A stretch of DNA of 64,000 bases from Bedellia somnulentella (Eukaryota > Arthropoda > Insecta > Lepidoptera > Bedelliidae). The DNA lies in contig OY755198.1 of NCBI GenBank assembly GCA_963576735.1, forward strand, positions 558,001 through 622,000, given 5' to 3'. Position numbers and translations under genes: made by a program. The notes under the pieces were generated by a model that was given only the letters and a program-made list of their open reading frames with translations, did no database searches and was not told the DNA's origin. Positions 36,403 through 48,900 of this stretch are shown piece by piece; the stretch's first letter is position 1, and each line of letters opens with the position of its first letter.

Positions 36403-36771
36403 ACCCATTTACAATAAAGATCTAGAGATAGAATAACCAAAATAGCTACGTATAGAAAAAACTCTTATAACATTTAATGGCATAATGTTTTAAGATTCTC
36501 TTATTGAAATTCCTAAGCATGGTTTGCTAACTATTTTTTTTTGCTGAATTACAAAAAGAAAGAAAGAAAATTAATTCATTTGGCAAAAAAAAAATGTAAC
36601 AATGATTGAGTATCAAAAAATATCATACTGCCAAGTTGGTTCTGGTTCAGTATATGTGCCTTATCCGCGTGTCTCGCAGGACACGTCAGCTGCTGCACGC
36701 TGGTTTTCAGCCAGCACCAGTTAGCCAGACAACATTAAAAAACATAATGCTCTATGTAGCGTACAAGTATA

Positions 36772-36952
36772 TATACATATACTCACAACTATAAATCCCT
36801 AGAAGGGGTAGCCAGAGCTAAGGAATTCAAAATTCCTCAGCCAATTTTGGAAAGCTGAGTGGGGAAAAGATGGTAAAATAAAGGTTGTTGGTGATGGGTC
36901 TCCAACTGCATTGCCCAAAATTCCCTTAAAAGCCCCAATACCATTAGTCGCT
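36772..36952 (-). mobile_element. SINE-A, head missing
   Basis: Tail through 'agccccaataccattagtcg'. Confidence 0.75.
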
Positions 36953-39900
36953 GATATCAATGAGTATATACTGATATCAACAAAACTATTACCATTAAAA
37001 TTCATACAGTCTAAATACATTAAGACACAAAAAAACAGGTAAAATTTAAATTGGTTCAAATATTGAATTGATTATACACTGATGTTGAATGGGGTTTTAG
37101 TTCATTTATACTTCTGTCAAGTTTTAAAACCCTTGAGTTCCATTTTGATCGTAAAATTTAATTATCTACAAAGATAGATAATTAACTCATACAACATTTA
37201 GGTCTTCATTTCACTTTATTGAGATTATGATAGGTTAAGATAAGAGACAACCTCTGGCCATCCACAGTGACAGGCTTATGTAGGTTATTATGTTAGATTC
37301 TTATTAGGAATATTTGAATTTACATCTATACAAGAAATTTAAAGTATACTTGGTAGTATTGGGTAAGAACAGCACTAATATATCTCCTTAATGTGTGTGG
37401 TAATGGATATTTAGGGATAATCTGTCCGCGATTGGTAGATGTGACCGTTAGCAACATATCACTGATTATTCTTTATTTTATCATCATGTGGCCAAAGAGT
37501 TGTAAAATATGAAATAGTACACTTAGTTATATACTAGTGAAGATATATATGCATGCAAATCTAAAGATTCTAAAGTCATATATGTTTAAAGATGAGTAAA
37601 ATATTTATACAACTTTACATAGGAAGTATGCTTAATAAAATCAGATTACAAATATTAAAGTAGTATTATTGAGGTTTGTGTGTTTACGTATCAAAGTATG
37701 CAACAGTAATATATTTCATTATATTATATATTTTATCAAATCAAGTGTTTGGAAATGGCTTGATAATAGTATTTACTGTTATTGCACAAAAAATCCACAA
37801 GGGGAGTTGGCGATAGAAACGATAACTTTATGGCATCTTTTACAATGTAAATAATGTTTTAATTAAAACAGCAAAGGTAAAAAGTAATTAAGAAGACTGA
37901 TAATGGAATTACTGACTCACCAACTATTATATTCCTGTATAACAATTCTCAACACTTTTACTGCTTACACACTACTTTACTCACTACAAACTATGAAAAC
38001 TCTTTGATTTGCTAGTATTCCACTATATAACACTAAATTAACACGATTTAAAACAATGTAACACTCAAAACAGTAAACTTATCCACTACGAAATTAATCA
38101 ATTGGTGCCTAAAGCAAGGATATAGAAAAGGAAACAAAAACAGACTTAGAAAACGATTTGGCTAATAATTAAATGTTCTCACTACATCCTAAAGTTATAG
38201 GTTCGATTTTTAGAGCTTCCGAAAAAGTTTTCGCAACGATTTGTCGAAGATATAAACAAAATAAGCGAAATATGTAAGAACTGTGTCGACGTCCATTACA
38301 TTAGGAATGGGTTGATGCTACTGCCATACAAAAGTGCGAAGAAGACGACTATATTTTAAAACTGGTAACACTATATGACTAACAATTGTTTTCTCAACAT
38401 GTCGCTAGTATAGCCAAATTCGGTCCGATTCGATAAACTACACATTAATACCTAATCTTATTCATTCTTCTTCAAGACAAAACCTAATATAACTAACTTA
38501 AACAATAAAAAAAAATAGTTAATATAGAGATCATAAAAATATTTAGTAAGAACAAGATCAAAGTCTGAGACTTTTTACGCTACATTAAAGAAACAAAACT
38601 GAGTTCGGACCGTGTTAGCTAAAGTTTTTCAAAAATCCCGATCTCATTACAATCGATGTGGACTATAATTAAAATTAAATATATCTAGAAAAATAACAGT
38701 TTCAGGAATAATAAATATCCCTAAAAACATCAAAAAAATCCCAGAATTATTTTAACACATAGTTTTCGTGTAAATGATGCAAAATACAGAAATCACAGTT
38801 GTGAAAGTTAGCAACATTCGCTTTGGGTGTGTGAGAAATATTCAGTGTTGTTAAAAGATAGTTATAGGTAGGTCGGCTGTTGAGTTGGCATCGTATTATT
38901 ACTCCGTTATCGTGGTAACTTCGACGACTCGTATGTTATCGCTCCGAACGCTCGAGGTTAAACCGTTTTATAATGTACTTTGAAAATTGTTGACTTTGTA
39001 TTGTTTCCACAGACGTTATTTCGTAATCAATTTATCTAGACATTAAAATACTATAATTTTATGTATTGTTTGTTGTTTTATAAAGTTTATATGTAGTTTT
39101 TTCTAATCAAAAATTTATAATTAAAAGTTTATGCAAAGTTGAAAGTAGTTTAGCTGGTTTTATCGCGATACGTCCTTTCAATATTGACGAATATTGATCT
39201 TAGTGAACCTTGAAATTTTCCTTGTGCGGCTTATAATCAATAGCTTCTCGAATTATTATGTAAGAAATACTGATGCATTTAGTTGAAGCAGTTTATGAGA
39301 ATTATGAACATTCAAATTACACATTTAGCAAGTTCTAGTTTAATGAAGCATGCCTCCAATTACTATTTAGAAAGTTGAGTAAATTCTATACGTATATAAA
39401 ATCTGGGCGTGTTTTTTACATGAACCTGAAAATAAAATGAACTTTTAAAAGAAAATTAAGTTATAATTCAACTTTGTACTTGATCTAAAATCATGATCTT
39501 TCTCGATGAATTCAAGAGGAAACGAACTTTAAACTCCAACATCTATTTTTGCATATAATTTATCGATTTTACGCGACAGACAGACATCACATCACCTGTT
39601 GTTGGGCGGGACCAACAGGAATGAGGTTATTGACCTGATAATATTTTTGACATTGTGTTCGTTCATGGAAGGTATCTTTATCTTATGTGAGTTAGTATTA
39701 GTATACAATAAAGTATGTTGTCGAAACGAACAAAATAAAATATTTATATAAAGATTTAATTGCACTATTAGAATAGAAGTAAATAGGTATCGTATAATAA
39801 AATCATGAGAAACTTTAGGATTATAAAATTATAAACTGGCAACACTACCTTGTTCATTATTTTGACAGAAACAACCAAAAACCTACTTATAATTTTGTTA

Positions 39901-40163
39901 TAATTCAATATTGAAAAACATATTTTTATATACTCTTTAAACTCACAAAATTCGATCGCATACATAAGATTTTATATTTTTAATACAGAAAAGAATCGAT
40001 TTATATTTTTTTGTTTTGTGTTAGGTTGGAACATTTCTTCCCTTCAGATTGTTATAGATAGTTTCAGATTGTTGTTTATATATTACTTTGCAATTTATCG
40101 CTAGATATAGCACTTACAGAAGAGAATTTGTTAGATGATTAGACTTAAAAGAGCAATTACTTT

Positions 40164-40396
40164 TGCTGTGTAGTGTCGGCTTAGAATAGCACTACCCCAT
40201 TTCTTCCGGTGAGTGTACGTAAGAGGCGACTAACGGTATTGGGATTTTTTGGCCATGCGGTTGGAGACCCATCACCAACAACCTTTATTTTACCATCTTT
40301 TCCCCACTTTTCCAAAAGTGGCTGAGGAGTTTCTAATTCCTTATCTCTGGCTACCCCTTCTAGGAATTTTTAGCCGTGAGTATATGTATGTATGTA
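40164..40396 (+). mobile_element. SINE-A subfamily I
   Basis: Full length; short flank match TACTTTT may be its target duplication. Confidence 0.84.
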
Positions 40397-40487
40397 CTTT
40401 TACAGTAAAGCAGATGCTTTTGTTACTTAAAGAATTATTTATTTTGAATAATTTCATACTAAAACATATGCAATTAGTTTCCTTTGT

Positions 40488-40565
40488 GGTTGGCAGAGAC
40501 TATTAATCGCCCCAGACGATCCTAGAAAACATCTCAAACTTCATTTTTATTCCCTTTATCTGATT
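40488..40565 (-). mobile_element. RTE 3' scrap
   Basis: 'ggcagagactattaatcgcc' and 'cgatcctagaaaacatctca' correspond to the last codons of RTE. Very diverged. Confidence 0.4.
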
Positions 40566-41782
40566 GTAGCAAACCTATTGAACTTTGTTTTGCATACTTT
40601 CCTTCCTTAGATGGTTCCTACATAGTATCACATTGTATAGTAAATTGTATGGTATTATACAAAATAAGTTAAAACCATTGCCATGGGGTTGATTAACATT
40701 ATACCTAAAATAATTACTAATTATAATAATTCAAATAATATCTTTATTGACTTAGAATAATTACACACCTTAATATTAAATAAACAAGTTTAGCACAAAA
40801 CATGTAGGTAATAAAATTTAATTTGTGTCCCGAGTAAGAAACCACCCGAGCCTGCATCATAAGCATCTAAAGTGCCATGGACAAGAAAAATGCAAATCTG
40901 CAACCCATTCTACTCAAGCGCAGCAAAATTCCAGCCCGCACGCCACCCAACTATCTTTGTACCCAATTATAAACATCATTGCAAATATCTCGAGCTCCGT
41001 ACACAGCTTCATACACATTTTTCTAATCTTCAAACATCAGACGCTTTCCTATGGTTTACATCAAATCCATTAAATTAACGTGTATCACACATTTCCCCTG
41101 GAATAGGCATGCAATCATACTAACTCGTAAACATTACGAGATGATTTGACGTCTAATGATTCAGTATATAATTCATTCTAAATAGCAGTAGATAGTAAAC
41201 CGCTTCACTCACTTTTGCTTGAATTCGTGAATTCATTTGTGAAAATTTTCACATTGTTTAAATAATCACCGTTTTTCCATATCTTTACAAAGTTCGAAAG
41301 TTTGAAAAACATTGTAAATGTTTTCTGAGAGACCCGATATTTTGAATTTGGTTCCAAGGCAGTTTCACACAAAATCTTTCAGTATCTCACTTCTCACGTG
41401 ACATAATCTATACACAACGCTACGGGAGCTGAGCCATGGGCGCATGATAGATTATTGCCTATTTATCAATTTCAGTGTAGGGTTGAACTCTTTGAACCCC
41501 ATGCCATGGTTGCTTGCAGCAAACTTAAACACTGTAAATATTGCTAGCCACTTTAAAGGAGGATGGGCACAAATGTATGGCACCTGGTTCCACCACCAAT
41601 CAGGATGGATACGTCGTTAGGAAGGTTACTTTTTGTACAATAAAAATAACTAAAGCGCTTGTCCTAAATTGCTGCCGTTTTTGAGGAAGATTACTTAAAA
41701 AGTTTTTTTTGACAAGACTGTTCGTCATGTTTGTTCCATGTTTTGGATACATTTTCGATTTAATTATGACAACTTATTGCAA

Positions 41783-42034
41783 ACATACATGCATACATAT
41801 ACTCACGACTGTAAATCCCTACAAGGGGTAGCCAGAGCTGAGGAACTAGAAGTTCCTCGGCCACTTTTGGAAAGTAGAGTGGAGAAAAGATGGTAAAAAT
41901 AAAGGTTGTTGGTGATGGGTCTCCAACCGCATCGCCCAAAAATCCCTTAATAGCCCCAATACCGTTAGTCGCCTCTTACGTACACCCACCGGAAGAAATG
42001 GGGTAGTGCTATTCTAAGCCGACACCACACAGCA
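41783..42034 (-). mobile_element. SINE-A subfamily I
   Basis: Full length; about 820 bases upstream of the Rab24 start. Confidence 0.84.
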
Positions 42035-42856
42035 AGGTATCTTATATAAGTATTATTGCAAACTCTGACAGTTTTTACAATTTTGCTTCAGCATTGAGAT
42101 GTTTTAAGTATAACAATTACTAAGTTACACCAGAAACATGAATTATCATACTTTCACATAATTTGCGAAATCAAGATTTTCTAAAAATTGTACATCAAAA
42201 TCGGCAGCTCTAACAAGATTGCTCCCATAGTTTTGCTCTTTTTTTTCTACACTAACAGGGCTTTAGAATGATATGATTCAACTTGATTGAGCATGGGGAC
42301 CAAAATGACCATCCTACTTTGAAGCTTCCATGTCTAACTTTACCATTAAAGTTTTCGCCTAATTTAAAACAATTTTAACCTGCTGTGTGTGATGATAACT
42401 ATTAATGATTGATTTAAACTTAGCTTTTGTAATTTATGGCTATGGCTAGTGATCTAGTGATTAATACTTTTGATTACATCTAGTTAACTTAACCTATTCT
42501 CAGCGCTTTCTTGCTTAAATTCAGTAAAAATAATTGATTGAACAAATGAGGTGAAAATTGAACGCAAATCAATGAATGAAATTCATTCGTTCGTTCGTTT
42601 CGTTCCATTTAAAATGTTTTGTTTTTGTTTGGTTTGTAATGTATTGTGTTGAAAAAATAATTATAATTAAATAAATAAATAATTAAAAGTTTTGAACAGT
42701 GAAAGAGATAATCTATTATTGACTTATTAGCTAATGAGTTTAGCTCGTTGCCCTCTCAAAATATTTCAACTCTAGTACAAATACAAAGTATTATTTCATA
42801 ACAAAAGCAGCAAATCTGTAGTAGGGCTTTTTAAATTAAAAACTCATAAGTACAAA

Positions 42857-42970
42857 ATGAGCAAGTGTGATTTTAAAATAGTGCTGTTAGGCAGTGAACA
42901 TGTTGGTAAAACTAGTTTAGTTCTCAGATATGTAAATTGCAGATTTAGTTCTGGCACACCTTATCAAAAT
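42857..42970 (+). CDS. Rab24: Rab24 exon 1
   Basis: ATG at 42857, chosen because it opens [20 protein letters not shown] directly ahead of the P-loop. 38 codons, donor AAT|GTAAGT, phase 0. Confidence 0.93.
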
Positions 42971-45900
42971 GTAAGTATCTTTTTAAAAATTTGAGTCACA
43001 AAGAATCTGTGTAAAATCTTACGCATGTCTTTTTCCACTATTGTGTTCTATCACAAAAGTCTTTTTAAGCTTAGAATAGGCATTAGAGACGTTATTTATT
43101 AATATCACGTGGTATTTTCAATAAACACCATGGTATTTAGAATACTTGAAAATTTGCTAACTTTTTGTAAGGAAATAATGCTCTGTGATATTAAATTAAC
43201 TTAGCACAAGCCGTGTAGTCAAGGCAATCAAAAAACGAGCAAATATAGGTTTTGAGTGACTAGAGCCAGGCTTATCAATTTGATTGTCTTAAGCCAATAA
43301 AAAAAAAACTGTTTATTAACACACCAAAAATTACAGATAGTAAATTGATGATGCTTGCACTAGGCAGAGCCTTTATCGCAGGGATCGGTGAAACAAAAAC
43401 TACCAAAAAAAACTTACTTAAAAGAGATCTTAGTAATAAAATTGTACATTTTACTTAATTTTAAGATTGTTAGACTACAAAAGAAAAAAAAATTTATAAT
43501 ATAATAATAGAAAATAATAATAACTAACACAAAGAACCAACGAGATAGAAAGAGATAGAACAATTTTATATTTGTAGGTGGATTGGCTTAGCTGATAGCT
43601 ACATACCTATTGACCTGATGTAAATAGTCTATAAGAGACCAACACCAACCTACAATACCTTATTTCATCAACTGTTTTTGATCAAATATTATTTCTCTTA
43701 GTTTTTTCATTTTCAAGTTTAAAGGAAGGTCTTAAATTTATTTCATGATCTTAATATATGAAACTTTTAAGTTACAATAGTGTTTTTTTAAACTTGGTGT
43801 TACATATAAATGACATATGAAATTTCAGGTCTCCAGTTTAAACCATGCTTTAAGCTATGTTATCCATACAAAACCATTCTTACTGATGTATCTAATGCAT
43901 ACAAAAAATATAAAAATACTGAGAACTCTATAAACAGATCTATATACATACATATACTCACGGCTATAAATCCCTAGAAGGGGTAGCCAGAGCTAAGGAA
44001 TTAGAAATTCCTCAGTTACCTTTGGAAAATTGAGTGGGGTAAGGATGGTAAAGTAAAGGTTGTTGGTGATGGGTATCCAACCGCATCGCCCAAAAATCCC
44101 TTAAAAGCCGGAATACCGTTAGTTGCCTCTTACGTACACCCATTGGTAGAAACGGGGTAGTGCTATTCGAAGCTGACACTACACGGCACAGATCTATATA
44201 TAGTGTTTATTCATTAACATATATTGTCAAGGATATAAAAGTTGATTGTTTGCTAGCTTAGAATGCCACTACCCCATTCTACCCATGGGTGTTGTAATGT
44301 AACAGCTGACTAGGGGTATGGGCCTTTTTAAAGTGATTTTTAGGTGATGCAGTTGGAGACCCATTACTAGATCCTCTATTTCTACCATCTTGTCCCTATC
44401 AACTTCCAAAAGTGGCTGAGAAGTTGCTAGTTCTAAATCTCTGGCTACTCTCTTTGGGATTTCTGGCTGTGAGTATATGTATGTATGGTAAAAGTGATTA
44501 AATTGCTCTTTATGTCAGTAATACAGAGACTTCAAAGGCTAAGTAATGAAATTTTATCTTGTATTCCAGACTATTGGTGCAGCGTTTTGTGCAAAAACAT
44601 TACAATCAAATGGTAAAAACTACAATATTGGAATATGGGACACGGCTGGCAGTGAAAGGTATATTTTTTATCTATAACTACTTGTCAGATGATGTCCAGA
44701 AGTATATAAGTACCATTGCTACCAGTCCCCTCTTTACCACTGGGCACTCTGGGCAAGTGCCCAGGGCCCGCTGATCGACAGGGGCCCCTCATCTCTACCA
44801 GATCATGAAATGATAACCAACTTTTATTGCTGAAAAACTTTTGCTTTTGAAGGAGTGATTAACAATTTTGCCCACCTCAAATTGAGAAGGCGTTCTCTTC
44901 AATATACATAGATTCTTAAGGTTATAGAGTTGCTTTTGTGGATTATATTACATTATCTATTCATTTAGTGTATTTGTCAATAAAAATAAATCTAGAAGCC
45001 TGCTTGTCTACTTTTTTGTAACAAAATAGTGTTCTGTCAAAGTCATCGGGGCCCCATTATCCTCATATACCCAGAGCCTCCAATAAGTTAAAGATAGTTT
45101 TGGCTGCCACGCCTTTAGCGATTAACCGCGTGAGAGATTGAGATTTCGCTCAAAAACCTTGATAAATTCACCATACATATAAATTTCATTGCTCTAAGGG
45201 TATTGGGGTATTGGGGAGTCTCTTATTTTGAAGTTCTGGCTACCCCTTGTAGAGATTCATAGCTGTGATTAAATGTATGTTATTAAATAAAACAAATTTT
45301 AGTGCATTTTTACTGAGCGCACGTTTTTCCGTTCCTATTACTCTCAGTGAATTTGACGTAAGAGTGAATGCAATAGATGGCTAGCGAGGGGATGCCCTTA
45401 ATTATTCGTCTCGCTCAGCTCTCATACGCATGTAGGCCACTTCTTTGTGATCGAACTTCTCTGTAACGTCTCGACCGATTTCAACCAAATTTGGCACAGT
45501 GATCAATTGGACATTGCTAAGTGTCGTAAAGAGGTCATGCGTGATCGAACCTACCAATGAGGAATAATCACCGAAACATATTTTACCATTGAACATACAT
45601 AATACATAAACGTTCACGCCGTTTTATCCCCGAAGGGGTTGGCAGAGGTACCAATACTCCTGAACTCACATGGCAAGCGCCATCTAGTTTCCAGAGAAGG
45701 TACCCACGTTTTGCTTAGACAGTGTACTCACGTGATAGGGGGCAGGCCTATCGCCGTTTTTGTACGAATACACTGTCACATGACTAAGTACAACTCAGCC
45801 ATGTGGGTTTCCTCACGATGTTTTCCCTCACCGTTAGCAACCATGATAAATTAACCACACATATGACTTTAGAAAAGACAAATTGGTGTCCATTGAAGAT

Positions 45901-48900
45901 CTAATAAAATGCGCGGCTTAAGAGCTTATTCCATTTGTCTGAATTCAGACGTCTGAAAGCGCGTGCGTTAAGCTGGCGTACCATGAAGCTGTATCGAGCT
46001 GGTTACTATGTCAAAAAACTCTGCGTAAATAGTGCCTAATTAGTGTAAAACTAAAAAAAATAGTGCCTCTTTAGTTTAGGAAATAAACACCATTTTCACT
46101 GTGTACGTTTTCACTATTTAGGCAGAGTTTTTTGACATAGTAACCAGCTCGATACAGCTTCATGGTACGCCAGCTTAACGCACGCGCTTTCAGATGTCTG
46201 AATTCAGACAAATGGAATAAGCTCTTTAACTAACTCAATTTACTGCAGGACACGCGAGAGCGCCAACACCATCCTTGGTACAATAGTTGACCGGTTTGAC
46301 TGCCCAATGTATAAACATTGGGTAGTCAAACATGTCAGCCTAAATAAATAAATAGGTTTATTCTAAATATTAGTGTTAAGTTATAATTATTTGTAAGAAC
46401 TTACTAACCCACTGTATTTTAATATGTCTACTAACACAATGGATCCTAGTTATCTAAATAAAGAATTATTATTATTATTAACTTAAAGCTTTTTGTTAAC
46501 GGTGAGGGAAAACATCGTGAGGAAACCCACATGGCTGAGTTGTACTTAGTCATGTGACAGTGTATTCGTACAAAACGGCGATAGGCCTGCCCCCTATCTC
46601 GTGAGTACACTGTCCATGCAAAACGTGGGTACTCTGAACACCAGGTGACAAAGTCACGTGATGTTCAGAAGTATTAGTACCTCTGCCAACCCGTTCGGGG
46701 ATATTCGGCGTGAACGTTTATGTTTATTATGCTTATGCTTATTAAAGCTTACGACGAAGCGAGGTTTATCTAACTCGCTCAGCTCAATTCACTTCAATCG
46801 CAATTGATCTAGTATTGTTATATGTTAAACTATGTAATTTATAGAGGTTAGCTTTTACTGTAACTTTCCCAATAAACTTATTATTATTACAGATACGAAG
46901 CAATGACTCGAATGTACTACCGCGGGGCAAATGCAGCCATCGTTTGTTACGAACCTGGCTCCATGGAGTCCTGGATGAGGCTTCGACGCTGGCTAGTTGA
47001 GTTGAAGGCTGTTGAGGAGGTAGGTTATATATCTACATACATATACTCACGGCTATAAATCCCTATACAGGGTAGCCAGAGCTTTGGAATAAGAAATTCT
47101 TTAGATACTTTTGAAAAGTTAAATGGGGAAAAGATGGTAAAATGAAAGTTGTTGAAGATGGGTCTCCAACTGCATCGCCCAAATATCCCATAAAAGCCCC
47201 AACACCGTTAAACGCCTCTTACATACATCCACCTGAAGAAATGGGGTAGTGCTATTCTAAACCGACACTACACAGCTATTGTGTTAATGTCAATATTATC
47301 TTTACTATATATTATAAGGAATAGCTGTTTTGTGTTGGCTTACAATAGGATGACTGCTTTTATTCCCGTGGGTGTTTGGAAGAGGTGACTAAGGGTATTG
47401 GGCCTATTGGCATTGTTGGGCAATGTGGATCGAGACCCATTAATCACCAACTCCCTTTTTTTTACAAATGGCCTTTTGGTTTTTGGTTCTGAAGCTCAGG
47501 CATTCCTGGGACCCCTTCTAGGGATTAATAGCCGTGAGTTTATGTATGTACATACATACATATACTCACGGATATAAATCCCTAGATGGGGTAGCCAGAG
47601 CTAAGGAATGATAAATTCCTCAGCCACCTTTGGAAAGTTGAGTGGGGAAAAGATGGTAAAATAAAGGTTGTTGGTGATGGGTCTCCAACCGCATCGCCCA
47701 ATAATCCCTTAAAAAGCCCCAATACCGTTAGTCGCCTCTTACGAACACCCACCGGAAGAAAAGGGGTAGTGCTATTCTAAGCCGACACTACACAGCTACA
47801 CAGTATTTATGTATGTATGCGTATTATAAAGAGGAGAAGTTTATAACTTTGTTAGTTTTTTGTTTGAAAAAGCTAGTCTTCGGTAATACTGCACCGATCA
47901 TGAAATTACTTTCATTGCATCAACAATTATGGATTGTTGTATTGTTTAAGCAGATTAACGCATAGTCATCAGTTTCACCATGTTGTTGTACATCTATCTC
48001 ACATGACTCTAATTTATTGACCTCTCCATTCAAAGGTTGTCTGGAAGAGATCGCTTTTAGTGATAAGACCGCCAATTGTACTTTTGTTAATTCATTCTGT
48101 GTATTTGTAATTGTTTTTCCATATTTGATGTACAATAAAGAGTTTTCTATTCTATTCTATTCTATAATCAGAAAGCTACAGAATTCGGAAGTGCTACAGA
48201 CTATATAACATTACGCTTAATTTCAAAAGGGTTGAGCAGTACTCACGCCATTAGTTCCCATTAGAGTAAGCAATTGATCTGACAAATTTCTATAACTTTA
48301 TTTATATTAATCACTATTTTCATAAACCCTCCTTTATACTTCGAACTTCATATACATACATACATATACTCACGGCTATAATTCCCTAGAAGGGGTAGTC
48401 AGAGCCAAGGAATTGTAAATTCCTAAGCCACTTTTGGAAGTTGAGTGGGGAAAGGCGGTAAAATAAAGGTTTTTGGTGATGGGTCTCCAACCGCATCGCC
48501 CAAAAATCCAATAAAAAGCCCCAATACCCTTAGTCGCCTCTTACGTCACCCGTGAGTAGAAAGGGGTAGCGACATTCTAAGCCGGCACTACACGGCAACT
48601 TCAGACGTGTGTATTTTTATAGAATATCCTCTAAATGTTTGTTTTGTTTTTGTTTTTATTTGTCTCTTAAAATACAACAATACAAGAAAATAAAGTAACA
48701 AAAAAAAACAACAATGATATCAAACAACAGACAAAAAGGTGCAAAGCTCGTTCTATCCACAACAAGAAGATAGCTTCGCTTTTCAGCTCTGACCTATAAC
48801 TTAAAACTACTTATATCTAAATTAAATTAAAGTGAACATGATATTTTGCAATATAATCAAAATGTGCACATTGCAATTACAGTTTGTTTTATTATTAACT

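Larger units (their letters stand above)
35490..42856. other. Intergenic interval between AT-hook gene and Rab24 (divergent promoters expected)
   Basis: The genes diverge from here, so promoters and 5' noncoding exons of both should lie inside. I see no TATA box or CpG-rich block I would defend. SINE-A copies occur at 35809, 36156, 36772, 40164 and 41783 and an RTE scrap at 40488. The stretches 36960-40160 and 40570-41780 show no recognisable gene or repeat; the longer open frames around 40.8-41.1 kb look like chance. Confidence 0.5.

Noticed and set aside
40825..41078. Two overlapping open frames upstream of Rab24
   Set aside because: No ATG-proximal features, no domain, no agreement in codon use; probably chance in a less AT-rich patch.
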